Of a stretch of DNA of 64,000 nucleotides, positions 1-9,028 are shown piece after piece. The stretch's first letter is position 1; each line of letters starts with the position of its first letter. The notes below the pieces were generated by a model. The model saw nothing but the letters and a program-made list of their open reading frames with translations, did no database searches and had not been told where the DNA came from. The position numbers and the translations under genes are program-made. Origin of the DNA: Paenibacillus planticolens (lineage in GTDB: Bacteria; Bacillota; Bacilli; Paenibacillales; NBRC-103111); contig NZ_WHNZ01000026.1 in NCBI RefSeq assembly GCF_013141725.1, positions 1-64,000 on the forward strand, in the 5' to 3' direction.

Positions 1-41
1 ATGACCACCATAGGATTCAACTTCCTCTAAGTGGATCACAT

Positions 42-113
42 GCGGAAGTGGCTCAGGGGTAGAGCATCGCCTTGCCAAGGCGAGGGTCGCGGGTTCGAAT
101 CCCGTCTTCCGCT
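42..113 (+). tRNA. tRNA-Gly (anticodon GCC)
   Basis: A 72-nt cloverleaf can be folded by eye. The acceptor arms are GCGGAAG (42-48) and CTTCCGC (106-112). The anticodon stem TCGCC/GGCGA encloses the loop TTGCCAA, with anticodon GCC at 74-76, which reads GGC/GGT glycine codons. The T arm contains GGTTCGAAT. No CCA is encoded after the discriminator base at 113. Confidence 0.96.
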
Positions 114-131
114 TCATAACCTTTCTACAGA

Positions 132-158
132 AAAGCCTTGATTCATAAGGCTTTTTTT
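132..158 (+). terminator. Intrinsic terminator of tRNA-Gly
   Basis: AAAGCCTT (132-139) pairs with AAGGCTTT (147-154) around a 7-nt loop, followed by a T tract to 158. It lies 19 bases past the tRNA. Confidence 0.85.
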
Positions 159-218
159 GTCATTTGTACGATCGAGAGGCACACCTTATTGACGCAGGAA
201 GGTACACCTCGTTCAGAA

Positions 219-396
219 GGGAACTACAGGACGCTATTGCAACGAAAATAGCTGACTCATCCGAAAAGTGGGAACTACGGTCCGCTATTTCACAATTTCG
301 GTTAGAAATCACTATCATGGCGCTTAAATAAGCCCCTGTAGTTCTCCTTAAGCAGCCAAAATCCCAATATTCCTCTAAATAAGGGAATGGAGTTCC
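219..396 (+). repeat. 178-bp palindromic intergenic repeat, copy A
   Basis: This is one of four copies in the window (also at 52714, 55168 and 58564). It starts GGGAACTACAGG and ends GGGAATGGAGTTCC. A second GGGAACTAC begins 51 bases in (270) and an inverted TAGTTCT ends 51 bases before the right end (345), so the element is symmetric about its centre. It contains no convincing ORF. The function is unknown: it could be a MITE-like element, a REP-type repeat or a transcribed double hairpin. Confidence 0.85.
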
Positions 397-408
397 TATA
401 ACGCTGCA

Positions 409-650
409 AAATAAAGGGAAAATTTCCCGCTAAATGGATTGCAGATGCTTGTCAGATATGTTTAGCAGGAGAAACTCCCTCTATTTGCACCGATTTGCCG
501 AGAATCTTCGAAATCCGCTCAAATTAACGGAAGGTTTTCCTTCTAAATTCCCTGCAAGGCCATCATCCGAGCCATTTAGAGGGGGATTTTCCCGTTAATG
601 TACCTCGCCTTTTCGTAAAGCACGGGTTTGGAACCCTCAAGCATCTGCGA
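409..650 (-). repeat. Second palindromic intergenic repeat family, copy E (inverted)
   Basis: The reverse complement of about 417-552 aligns over about 135 bp with the plus strand at 23490-23625. Shared blocks include GGAAAACCT, CCGTTAATTTGA, CGGATTTCG, GCAAATAG and CAAGCATCTGCAA. Within this copy GCAGATGCTTG (441-451) is an exact inverted repeat of CAAGCATCTGC (638-648). Nothing in it looks coding. Together with copy A it fills most of the gap between the tRNA and the first kinase gene. Confidence 0.75.
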
Positions 651-665
651 TAGATCCCCCGCATT

Positions 666-694
666 TTCATATGCCGTTTCCGACATGTTATAAT
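666..694 (+). promoter_or_regulatory. Sigma-A type promoter for the YesM/YesN pair
   Basis: TTCATA (666-671) is a 4/6 match to a -35 box. A 17-base spacer follows, then a consensus -10 TATAAT (689-694) preceded by TGT, which makes an extended -10. It sits 31 bases upstream of the kinase start codon at 726. Confidence 0.6.
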
Positions 695-725
695 GAACCG
701 GATTAAATCAGGAGATGATGGTTGA

Positions 726-2555
726 ATGGGGTTCGTGAAAACATATTTGACTTATTTGAAAAAAAACTTGTTCATGAGACTGCTGCTCCTGTTCTCTCTG
801 ATTACGGTTATCACGATAATTTCTTTTTCTTATTTCATGTATCGTTCGGTGTCGCAAGCCGCGATCAATCGAGAGTTGGATGTACAGAAGAAAACAATGA
901 CGAACGTAAACAATTATTTAGGGGAGAAATACGAGTCGACGCAGTCCATTCTATTCGGGCTATATCGGGACAGCTCGCTGGCTGCGGGTGTTACTTTCAT
1001 GCTGCAGCATCCATTCCAGGAATATGTACAGCATAGTCTTGAACAGTACAAGTACAGTCTTGGGGGAACCAGTACGTGGAATGACGGCTTGCAGTATTTC
1101 AAAAATCATCTGGAAGACGACGAGGATATCCAGAATCTGATGCTGTACAGCGTGGATCAACAAGTACTGTATGTGCTGGGCCGCAATCGCCAATTGCGGA
1201 TGATCTCGACGAATGCAACGCATTCTTACATTCCAGAGGCGATGGCGCTTGACAGCAAAAGCGTTTCCTTGCCCAATGTATGGCTGCGCGAAGCCGCGGA
1301 TCAATGGGATAACCATTTATACGCAGTTCGATCCCCGATCAATGATAAGCAAACGCTGAAAAATATTGGTCAACAGATCGTATTTTTCAGTTCGGATGGC
1401 ATCTGGAAAGTCGTATCGACTGAAAAGGAAGAGCTGAAGGGAACCATTCTCGTTGTAACGCCGGATGGTGGCGTCGTGTTCGACTCCTCCGATAAATATT
1501 ACGGCAAGCCCTATCCTTACATGGATCAGCTAGGTTCACTTTATGAGAACAGCGATGTGAATCAAACAGCCTATGTGACGAAGTTGACGCAAAGCAAAGG
1601 AGATTTCATCGTTGTCGGCCTAATGCCTAAAGATGAGCTGGCAGCTTCGTCGCGGCGAATTGGGACTACGATTTTTACGATTAGCGCAATCTGCATATTT
1701 TTCACGATTCTGCTTCCGTCCTTGGTTGTATGGAATGTGGCCAAACGAACCAACCAGATTATTCGATTCACGCGTAAGGTCAGACAGGGCGATCTGAGCG
1801 CAAGGATTCCGGATAACCGGGAGGACGAGCTGGGCCAAATTTCCCGCAGCTTTAACGAGATGATCGATGAATTGAACCAGTATATCGATCGTGTGTACAA
1901 GGCGGATATTAAGCAAAAGCATACGGAATTATCGGCTTTGCAGGCTCGGGTCAATCCTCACTTTCTATACAATACGCTGGAAGTGATTCGCATGCGGGCG
2001 ATTACCCAAGGCGCACATGACGTCGGCGAGATGATCTACAGCTTGTCGATGCTATTCCGAAGTTTCGTCCAGCAAAAGAAAACGTACACGCTGAAGGATG
2101 AGCTTGAAGCATGCCGGCTATATTTGGAGCTGTTCCAGATTCGCTATAAGGATAAGTTTACGTACTCGATGGAGTGTGATCGGAAGCTGGCTTCCTTTCC
2201 TGTCATGAAAATGTCGCTGCAGCCTGTTATTGAGAATTACATTGTCCACGGCTTGCGCAGCGAAAGCAGCGACAACAAGCTTCAAATCCGAGTGACACAG
2301 GTGGAGGAGTTCATTCATGTGCAAGTAGAGGACAACGGCAACGGCATTACGCCTGAGCGATTGAGCGAGCTGGAGACTTTCCTGGAAACGGAAGAAAAGG
2401 AAGGGGAGTCTTTCGGCCTGCGCAGTATTAATCAGCGGCTCAAGCTGCTCTACGGCGGCGAATACGGCTTAGAGCTGCGAAGCGAGGCAGGAAAAGGCAC
2501 AACGGTAGATATATGGCTGCCTATGGACGCGGGGAAGGAGGGTTTCAATGTTTAG
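726..2555 (+). CDS. YesM-type sensor histidine kinase
   Basis: This is a 609-residue membrane sensor kinase that would phosphorylate the regulator encoded next to it. Transmembrane segments are at about residues 16-37 and 313-336. They flank a roughly 275-residue extracytoplasmic region, and a HAMP linker follows at about 337-390. The phosphoacceptor motif NPHFLYNT has its histidine at residue 412 (His_kinase/YesM family). The ATPase domain shows PVIENYIVHG and VEDNGNG. The ATG at 726 is preceded by GGAG (711-714). The gene overlaps the regulator by 8 bp, and a mannoside transporter and hydrolase operon follows. I infer that the sensed signal is an oligosaccharide or its binding protein. Confidence 0.92.
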   Translation: MGFVKTYLTYLKKNLFMRLLLLFSLITVITIISFSYFMYRSVSQAAINRELDVQKKTMTNVNNYLGEKYESTQSILFGLYRDSSLAAGVTFMLQHPFQEYVQHSLEQYKYSLGGTSTWNDGLQYFKNHLEDDEDIQNLMLYSVDQQVLYVLGRNRQLRMISTNATHSYIPEAMALDSKSVSLPNVWLREAADQWDNHLYAVRSPINDKQTLKNIGQQIVFFSSDGIWKVVSTEKEELKGTILVVTPDGGVVFDSSDKYYGKPYPYMDQLGSLYENSDVNQTAYVTKLTQSKGDFIVVGLMPKDELAASSRRIGTTIFTISAICIFFTILLPSLVVWNVAKRTNQIIRFTRKVRQGDLSARIPDNREDELGQISRSFNEMIDELNQYIDRVYKADIKQKHTELSALQARVNPHFLYNTLEVIRMRAITQGAHDVGEMIYSLSMLFRSFVQQKKTYTLKDELEACRLYLELFQIRYKDKFTYSMECDRKLASFPVMKMSLQPVIENYIVHGLRSESSDNKLQIRVTQVEEFIHVQVEDNGNGITPERLSELETFLETEEKEGESFGLRSINQRLKLLYGGEYGLELRSEAGKGTTVDIWLPMDAGKEGFNV

Positions 2556-4068
2556 GGTGTTTATTGTGGATGACGAGCCGTTCATCATCGAAGGCTTGTA
2601 CGACATTATCGATTGGGCCGAGGCCGGGCTTGAAATTGTAGGGCATGCGAGCAACGGGCAGAAGGCTTTGGATGCTTTAAAGGAAACATCGGTCGATATC
2701 CTGTTAACGGACATCTCCATGCCCGTGATGAACGGTCTGACGTTGATTCGTGAGGCCAGAACGGTTCACCCGGGTTTGCTGTTTATTGTGCTCAGCGGTT
2801 TCGATGATTTCTCTTATTTAAAAGAGGGCATGATGCTCGGCATCGAGAATTATTTGCTGAAGCCTATCAATATCAAAGAATTGAAGGCGACCCTGAACAA
2901 TGCGGTGGAGAAGCTGAACACCTTCAAGGAGACTCGCTTGGTACAGGCATACAGCAAGCAAGTTTTAAAGGATAACACGCTGCATCGCTGGTTAACGCAT
3001 CAGATCGCCCCGCTGGAATTTTATGAACGGGCAGAGCTTCTAGGCATCAACCTCGATCGCGCCTATATGGTTGCCTCTGTTCTTAGAACGGAGTCGGATG
3101 CTTCGGAAACGTTTGAATCCATTTCTACCCGGGTGGAATCTTGCGACTGGCTGACCTCGTTCTTCGATTTGGATGGGGATATCGTGCTGCTTGCGGCTAT
3201 GGATGACGCCGACCTAGGCCGGCAAGAGCTCACCCAACTGCTCCGGCAGCTTCAAGACGGGATGCCGGATCGTCCGCTCCGTATTACAATAGGCAGCGTG
3301 GAGCATCTTCCTGAGCAAGCGGGGCAAAGTTACGCGGCGGCCAAAAAGGCGCAGGAGTATTTTTGGATTTATCCTGAGCTTCAATTGATCGATGATCATG
3401 ACCTTGCGGTTCGTGAAGGGAATCCCAAAGCGAATTTCTCCCTGATTGATTGGCCAGCCTATGCCAAGCTGATCGTCGCCAAGGATGGAGCGAATCTTTG
3501 CCAGCTCATCCAGAGCGATTTGAAGCGGATTCAGTCGCTGCCGGGAATCACGCCCCAAGATTTTCAGGACATTGCGTTTGAGATGGTCATTCATTTCAAA
3601 ATGGAGTTGAAAGCGATCCGACATTCCGAGGAACCGGAGGTCTACAATCAAGCTTTTCACCAAATCAGGAACGCTGTCACCCTGGAAGACTTGGAAAAAG
3701 CGATTCTGGATATTGCTGAAACCACCGTTGGACTTTTGATTTCAGACGTTCGCAGCCCGATTGTGCAGCAAGTGTTGAAATATATTCAACAATCGTATGC
3801 GGAAGAGCTGTCGCTCAAAATGCTGGGGGCCCTCTACAATATTCATCCGGTCTACTTAGGACAACTTTTTCACAAAGAGATCAACGAGTCGTTCACGGAA
3901 TATATTAACCGGTATCGGATTGAGAAAGCGAAAGAACTGCTGAAAACGACGAATGCCAAAGTCCTTGTCATCGCCAAAGATGTGGGATATTGGGAAGTGG
4001 GCTATTTTTATAAACAGTTTAAAAAGTATGTCGGGATATCGCCGACGGATTATCGAGGACTGCTCTAG
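2548..4068 (+). CDS. YesN-type response regulator (REC + AraC HTH)
   Basis: This 506-residue regulator has an N-terminal receiver domain with acidic pocket DD at 8-9, phospho-acceptor Asp55 in LLTDISMPVMNG, and the conserved lysine in LLKP. A long linker of the YesN type follows. The last ~100 residues form an AraC-family double helix-turn-helix (SLKMLGALYNIHPVYLGQLF, then IAKDVGYWEVGYFYKQFKKY). The start overlaps the kinase end by 8 bp, so translation is probably coupled. It most likely activates the binding-protein operon starting at 4221, as YesN-type regulators usually act on adjacent sugar transport genes. That target is inferred, not shown. Confidence 0.92.
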   Translation: MFRVFIVDDEPFIIEGLYDIIDWAEAGLEIVGHASNGQKALDALKETSVDILLTDISMPVMNGLTLIREARTVHPGLLFIVLSGFDDFSYLKEGMMLGIENYLLKPINIKELKATLNNAVEKLNTFKETRLVQAYSKQVLKDNTLHRWLTHQIAPLEFYERAELLGINLDRAYMVASVLRTESDASETFESISTRVESCDWLTSFFDLDGDIVLLAAMDDADLGRQELTQLLRQLQDGMPDRPLRITIGSVEHLPEQAGQSYAAAKKAQEYFWIYPELQLIDDHDLAVREGNPKANFSLIDWPAYAKLIVAKDGANLCQLIQSDLKRIQSLPGITPQDFQDIAFEMVIHFKMELKAIRHSEEPEVYNQAFHQIRNAVTLEDLEKAILDIAETTVGLLISDVRSPIVQQVLKYIQQSYAEELSLKMLGALYNIHPVYLGQLFHKEINESFTEYINRYRIEKAKELLKTTNAKVLVIAKDVGYWEVGYFYKQFKKYVGISPTDYRGLL

Positions 4069-4140
4069 GGAAAACTGGAGGTCAGTCCTCTTTGTTATTT
4101 TCTTTGATTTTTACATGGATCATTTAATTTATCGTCTATT

Positions 4141-4154
4141 TGTAAATGCTTTCA
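4141..4154 (+). promoter_or_regulatory. cre-like catabolite repression site
   Basis: TGTAAATGCTTTCA matches the CcpA cre consensus TGWAANCGNTNWCA at all but one fixed position (T for C at the seventh base). It lies 67 bases upstream of the sugar-binding lipoprotein start, in the only sizeable gap of the mannoside island. It suggests glucose repression of the transport and hydrolase genes. Confidence 0.65.
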
Positions 4155-4220
4155 TGAGTTACTGTAAATATAGCCCCTCGGGCTTATATACATTAGAGCA
4201 CTTCACAGGGAGGATACACA

Positions 4221-5699
4221 ATGAGCAAGATGAAGAAACGCCTAGCTACTACACTTGGACTAACCCTTGCAGTTTCTTTGACACTTAGTGCGTGTGGAAG
4301 CAAAGATGCCACCGACACGAAATCGACGGGAACTCCAAATAAACCGGTTGAGTTAATTTGGTACACCATTGGTACACCGCAAAAAGATGTTAATCGCGTG
4401 ATGACGGAAGTTAGCAAATACACAGCCGAGAAAATTGGCGTAACCGTTAAAATGAACATGCTCGACTGGGGCGATTATGCCCAAAAAATGCAAGTTATGA
4501 CCGCTTCCGGAACACCGATGGATATTATGTTCACCTCTTCGTGGGCATTCGATTATGTACAAAACGCGCGTAAAGGCGCATTCGCACCGATTGACGAGCT
4601 TCTCCAGAAAAATGGACAAGGCATCGTCAAAGCTTTGGACCCAGCATTTCTAAGCGGTTCCAAAGTGGACGGGCATAACTATGGCGTGCCGGCCAATAAA
4701 GAGCTTCCGGCGCAGGACGTATGGCGCTTCAACAAAAATTTGGTCGACAAATACAATTTGAGCCTGGATAAAGTCAACACGCTCGAAAGCGTAGAGCCGC
4801 TGCTCAAAACGATCAAAGAAAAAGAACCGAATGTCTACCCGTTTGCTGTGGACAAAACGTTCATGCCTTATGTTCCTTATGACTATGTGATTGAGAAAAT
4901 GCCGATGGCTGTGAAGCTCGAGAACACGGATTATAAGGTAGTTAACATTCTGGATACGCCGGAAATGAAGCAAGCTCTTAAAACGATGAACAACTACTAC
5001 AAAGCAGGCTACATTCCTACTGAAGCTGCCACGCTTAGCTCGCTAAATGATGTGCAAGTTACAGGAAAATGGTTCATGGATAAAGCAACGAACCAACCGT
5101 TTGCGGACAACCTATGGTCTGCGAGCTATGGCTATCCGGTTGTTTCGAAGCAAGCTAGCCCTGCGATGATTTACAACTGGTCCGTTATGGGTTCCATGCA
5201 GGCGATCTCGGCGAATTCCAAATATCCTGAAAAAGCGATGGAGTTCCTGAACCTGCTGAATACGGATCCGGTGCTTCGCAATATGGTTGATTCCGGTATC
5301 GAAGGCGTTCACTACAAAAAAATTGGCGAAGACAAAATGGAAAACTTGCCGGATTCCAAAAACTATGACATGCCGACGTTCTCGCTAGGCAACGTGCTGC
5401 TTACGTATAAAGATCCAAAAGACCCTGATAACAAATGGGACGAGTTCAAGAAGTTCAACGATACGGGTATCCCTTCACCGCTTCTTGGATTCAACTTCGA
5501 TCCTACGAAAGTAACGGCAGAAATCGCCGCGGTGCAAAACGTGAAAGAAGAGTTCTGGGCAACATTGATGACAGGCACAGTTGATCCTGATAAATTCATT
5601 CCACTGGCTAACGAGAAATTCAAAGCAGCCGGATTGGATAAAATCATGGCAGAAGCGCAAAGTCAAATCGATGCATGGAAAACAGCAAACAAGAAATAA
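4221..5699 (+). CDS. CUT1 ABC transporter sugar-binding lipoprotein
   Basis: This 492-residue extracellular solute-binding protein family 1 member should capture oligosaccharides at the outer face of the membrane and deliver them to the two permeases downstream. The lipoprotein signal is clear: basic start MSKMKKR, hydrophobic core, lipobox LSAC with Cys25. The mature part is of LplA/YtcQ type (for example the motifs DIMFTSSWAFDY and GVPANKELPAQD). GGGAGG precedes the ATG by a normal distance. A hairpin after the stop probably dampens read-through, which fits the higher dose needed for a binding protein. The substrate is inferred from the downstream mannosidases. Confidence 0.9.
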   Translation: MSKMKKRLATTLGLTLAVSLTLSACGSKDATDTKSTGTPNKPVELIWYTIGTPQKDVNRVMTEVSKYTAEKIGVTVKMNMLDWGDYAQKMQVMTASGTPMDIMFTSSWAFDYVQNARKGAFAPIDELLQKNGQGIVKALDPAFLSGSKVDGHNYGVPANKELPAQDVWRFNKNLVDKYNLSLDKVNTLESVEPLLKTIKEKEPNVYPFAVDKTFMPYVPYDYVIEKMPMAVKLENTDYKVVNILDTPEMKQALKTMNNYYKAGYIPTEAATLSSLNDVQVTGKWFMDKATNQPFADNLWSASYGYPVVSKQASPAMIYNWSVMGSMQAISANSKYPEKAMEFLNLLNTDPVLRNMVDSGIEGVHYKKIGEDKMENLPDSKNYDMPTFSLGNVLLTYKDPKDPDNKWDEFKKFNDTGIPSPLLGFNFDPTKVTAEIAAVQNVKEEFWATLMTGTVDPDKFIPLANEKFKAAGLDKIMAEAQSQIDAWKTANKK

Positions 5700-5713
5700 G
5701 TGGTTTGGGGATG

Positions 5714-5745
5714 AGGCGAATGGTGAACATTCGCCTGATCTTTTT
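5714..5745 (+). terminator. Attenuating terminator between binding protein and permease
   Basis: AGGCGAATG (5714-5722) pairs exactly with CATTCGCCT (5728-5736) around GTGAA, then a T5 run (5741-5745). It sits inside the operon, so it probably causes partial termination. Confidence 0.7.
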
Positions 5746-5771
5746 CCAATCTAATCATAAGGGGTGATTGT

Positions 5772-6710
5772 ATGACAAGAATAGGAGCATTCTTAAAAGA
5801 TGTTAAACAAAGCAAAGTGCTGCTGCTGATGGCATTGCCAGCGACGCTCTGGTTCCTGTTCTTCTCTTATTTACCCATGGCCGGCATGGTGATTGCATTT
5901 AAGCAGTATCGCTATAGCCGAGATGGCTTTTGGGCAAGTATTGTGGAAAGCAAATGGGTAGGACTGCAAAACTTCAAATTTCTTTTCAGTACGAATGACG
6001 CATATATCATTACACGCAATACACTGCTGTACAATATCGTATTTATTGTTGTAGGACTGGTTCTTTCCGTAGGGTTAGCTATTGTCTTATCGGAAATTGC
6101 CAACAAAAAACTGGCGAAGCTGTACCAAACGGGGATGTTCCTGCCCTACTTTTTATCCTGGGTTATTGTAGGCTACTTCGTGTTCAGTTTCCTTAACTTT
6201 GATAAAGGGATGCTGAATCATATTCTCTCCGCTTTCGGGGTGGATCCGATCCAATGGTATAACGACAAGACATACTGGCCTCTTATTATCATCTTGGTTT
6301 ACCTATGGAAGTCCGTAGGCTATAGCAGCGTTGTTTATTTGGCAGCAATTATGGGCATTGACAAGTCGCTTTATGAGGCTGCGATGATTGACGGAGCAAG
6401 CAAATGGCAGCAAATTAAGCACATCACCTTCCCGATGCTGAAACCTCTGATGACGATTCTGACTTTGCTCGCAATCGGTCGTATTTTCTATGCCGATTTT
6501 GGTTTATTTTTGCAAGTGCCAAGAGATTCGGGAACGCTATATTCGGTAACGAACGTTATCGACACTTATGTATACCGCGGCCTCAAATCAACCGGAGAAA
6601 TCGGGATGAGTACGGCAGCAGGTCTGTATCAATCTGTCATTGGCTTCATTCTCGTCATGACGTCGAACTATGTGGTTAGAAAATTCGATAAAGATAATGC
6701 ACTGTTCTAA
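5772..6710 (+). CDS. CUT1 ABC transporter permease (LplB-type)
   Basis: This is a 312-residue integral membrane permease with about six transmembrane helices. The cytoplasmic EAA loop is visible at about residues 203-225 (EAAMIDGASKWQQIKHITFP); in this superfamily that loop contacts the ATPase. The N-terminal VLLLMALPATLWFLFFSYLP and MVIAFKQYRYS are typical of the LplB/YteP branch. AAGGGGTGA precedes the ATG. It would pair with the permease that follows. No ATPase gene lies nearby, so a shared MsmX-type ATPase elsewhere is presumed. Confidence 0.92.
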   Translation: MTRIGAFLKDVKQSKVLLLMALPATLWFLFFSYLPMAGMVIAFKQYRYSRDGFWASIVESKWVGLQNFKFLFSTNDAYIITRNTLLYNIVFIVVGLVLSVGLAIVLSEIANKKLAKLYQTGMFLPYFLSWVIVGYFVFSFLNFDKGMLNHILSAFGVDPIQWYNDKTYWPLIIILVYLWKSVGYSSVVYLAAIMGIDKSLYEAAMIDGASKWQQIKHITFPMLKPLMTILTLLAIGRIFYADFGLFLQVPRDSGTLYSVTNVIDTYVYRGLKSTGEIGMSTAAGLYQSVIGFILVMTSNYVVRKFDKDNALF

Positions 6711-6737
6711 TAAGCTTTCGGAAAGGAGGATGTCCAA

Positions 6738-7655
6738 GTGATTGCCAAACCGATGAAGAGTCGCGATTTTCATAAATTGCCGCCTGTTTTGAATATATTG
6801 TTTAACCTCGTCGCGGGGATTTTTGCATTTGCCTGTGTGTTTCCCTTTATCTTTGTAACGATCATCTCCTTTACGGATGAGAAGTCGCTAAGCAGCAACG
6901 GTTATCGGATTTTTCCTGAGAAGTGGAGTTTGGAAGCGTACCGGTATCTGTTTAAAGCCGGGGATCAGCTGCTTCTTTCTTATGGTGTAACGATTCTAGT
7001 AACGGTAGTTGGAACGATTGTAAGCTTGCTTTTGACGGCGACGTTTGCCTATGCGATTTCACGCAAAAGTTTTAAATTCCGCAATTTTTTCGGATTTTTC
7101 GCTTTTTTCACGATGCTGTTTAACGGTGGACTCGTACCGACTTATATTGTTGTTACGCAACTCATGGGGCTTAAAGATTCATTATGGGCTTTGATTTTAC
7201 CGCTGGCAGGCAATGCGTTCTACATTATGATTATGCGGACTTTCTTCAGCACGTCCGTTCCTGACGCGATTATTGAATCCGGGAAAATCGACGGGGCCGG
7301 CGAATTCGGCATTTTCGTCAGATTGGTGCTGCCGCTCTCGCTTCCGGGACTGGCCACGATCGGCTTATTCAGTACGCTGGGGTACTGGAACGATTGGTTT
7401 AATGCGCTGCTTTACATCGATACGCCTAATCTTGTGCCGCTGCAATCGATGCTGATGCGTATCGAGAACAGCATGCAGTTCTTGCTGCAGAATACAAGCA
7501 ATCCTTCTATTGGCGTAGGCTTGCTGCAATCGCTGCCGCAGGATACGTCGCGGATGGCGATGGTTGTCCTTGCAACGGGACCGATTATTTTTGCCTATCC
7601 GTTTTTCCAACGTTACTTTATTCAAGGGTTGACGGTCGGCGCCGTGAAAGAGTAA
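6738..7655 (+). CDS. CUT1 ABC transporter permease (YtcP/YesQ-type)
   Basis: This is the 305-residue partner permease. Its EAA-type loop reads DAIIESGKIDGAGEFGIF followed by LPLSLPG, and about six hydrophobic helices are present. The end GLTVGAVKE is characteristic of the second permease in these systems. The GTG at 6738 is chosen because AAAGGAGGA (6722-6730) ends seven bases upstream; the next ATG (6753) is too far from it. It lies 27 bases after the first permease gene. Confidence 0.92.
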   Translation: MIAKPMKSRDFHKLPPVLNILFNLVAGIFAFACVFPFIFVTIISFTDEKSLSSNGYRIFPEKWSLEAYRYLFKAGDQLLLSYGVTILVTVVGTIVSLLLTATFAYAISRKSFKFRNFFGFFAFFTMLFNGGLVPTYIVVTQLMGLKDSLWALILPLAGNAFYIMIMRTFFSTSVPDAIIESGKIDGAGEFGIFVRLVLPLSLPGLATIGLFSTLGYWNDWFNALLYIDTPNLVPLQSMLMRIENSMQFLLQNTSNPSIGVGLLQSLPQDTSRMAMVVLATGPIIFAYPFFQRYFIQGLTVGAVKE

Positions 7656-7708
7656 TTCATTCGAATTCATATGACTATTGTTAATCAAATTAATTTGGAG
7701 GACTGACC

Positions 7709-9028
7709 ATGGAACAATTCAGACTGCCGAAAATTGCTATGCCGAAGCTGGAACTGCCAAAGTCCATTCAAGACGTATTGGCGGAAGCCGAAGAGAAGTT
7801 GGCGCATCGTCCGAAGCTTTTGCAATTATTTAAAAACTGCTTCCCCAACACGCTGGAGACAACGACTAAGCTGATGGACGACGGAACGACATTCGTCATT
7901 ACGGGGGATATCCCGGCATCTTGGCTGCGCGATTCAGTCGAACAGGTGATGCACTATGTGCCGTTCGCGAAGCACGATCCGGATCTGGCGCGCATCCTTA
8001 GCGGATTGATTAAACGGCATATTCAATATATTCACATCGATCCTTACGCGAACGCTTTTAACGAGTCGGCGAACGACTGGCATTGGAACAAAGCGGACCA
8101 AACGGACATGTCGCCATGGGTATGGGAGCGGAAATTCGAGCTCGATTCCTTGTGCTTCTCGATGCGTCTGGCTTACGCGTACTGGAAGGAAACGGAGCTA
8201 ACGGATATTTTCGATGCCGGATTCAAAGCGGCGATGGTCAAAATTTACGAGCTCTTCAAAACGGAACAGCATCACTTCGAGCAGTCGCCTTATCGTTTTA
8301 CCCGCAATAACGGAATTCCTACCGATTCGCTGCGCAATAACGGGCTGGGGATGCCGGTGAACTATACAGGCATGGTTTGGTCGGGTTTCCGTTCAAGCGA
8401 CGACGCTTGCGATTTTCATTACAACATCCCTGCGAATATGTTTGCGGTTGTGGCCCTTCGTCATATGCAAGAATTCGCGGAGTGGGTATTCCGGGATATC
8501 GACTTCTTGCATGATTTGAAAGCGCTGGAAGCGGACATCGATCACGGTATCCAACTGTATGGCATCTATCGCCATCCGGTGTTCGGACCGATCTATGCCT
8601 ACGAGACAGACGGTTTCGGCAACTACTGCCTGATGGATGACGCGGGAACGCCTGGACTTATGTCGATTCCGTATCTGGGTTATGTCTCCGCAGACGATCC
8701 GATCTATCAGAACACAAGACGGTTCGCGCTCAGCAAGGAAAATCCGTTCTATTTCGAAGGTAAAGTAGCGAAAGGGATCGGCAGCCCGCACACGCCGGAC
8801 AATTACATTTGGCATATGGCTTTATCCATGCAGGGAATAACGGCTTCGACAGCGGAAGAGAAGCTGGCGATGATCGACATGCTCGAAGCGACGGACGCCG
8901 ACACCGGATACATGCATGAAGGCTTCCATGTCGACGATCCAACCATTTTTACGCGAAAATGGTTCGCCTGGTCGAACAGTTTGTTCTCCCAGCTTGTATA
9001 TAAAGCGATGAAGGAAGGCTTGCTATGA
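7709..9028 (+). CDS. GH125 exo-alpha-1,6-mannosidase
   Basis: This 439-residue protein belongs to glycoside hydrolase family 125 (formerly DUF1237), metal-independent inverting exo-alpha-1,6-mannosidases. Recognisable family stretches are ASWLRDS (residues 70-76), HIQYIHIDPYANAFNE, DQTDMSPWVWERKFELDS and the C-terminal HEGFHVDDP with TRKWFAWSNSLF. There is no signal peptide, so it acts in the cytoplasm on imported oligosaccharides. GGAGG precedes the ATG. The last four bases (ATGA) overlap the next gene's start. With the GH38 enzyme two genes on, it indicates trimming of alpha-mannose branches from N-glycans or fungal mannan. Confidence 0.92.
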   Translation: MEQFRLPKIAMPKLELPKSIQDVLAEAEEKLAHRPKLLQLFKNCFPNTLETTTKLMDDGTTFVITGDIPASWLRDSVEQVMHYVPFAKHDPDLARILSGLIKRHIQYIHIDPYANAFNESANDWHWNKADQTDMSPWVWERKFELDSLCFSMRLAYAYWKETELTDIFDAGFKAAMVKIYELFKTEQHHFEQSPYRFTRNNGIPTDSLRNNGLGMPVNYTGMVWSGFRSSDDACDFHYNIPANMFAVVALRHMQEFAEWVFRDIDFLHDLKALEADIDHGIQLYGIYRHPVFGPIYAYETDGFGNYCLMDDAGTPGLMSIPYLGYVSADDPIYQNTRRFALSKENPFYFEGKVAKGIGSPHTPDNYIWHMALSMQGITASTAEEKLAMIDMLEATDADTGYMHEGFHVDDPTIFTRKWFAWSNSLFSQLVYKAMKEGLL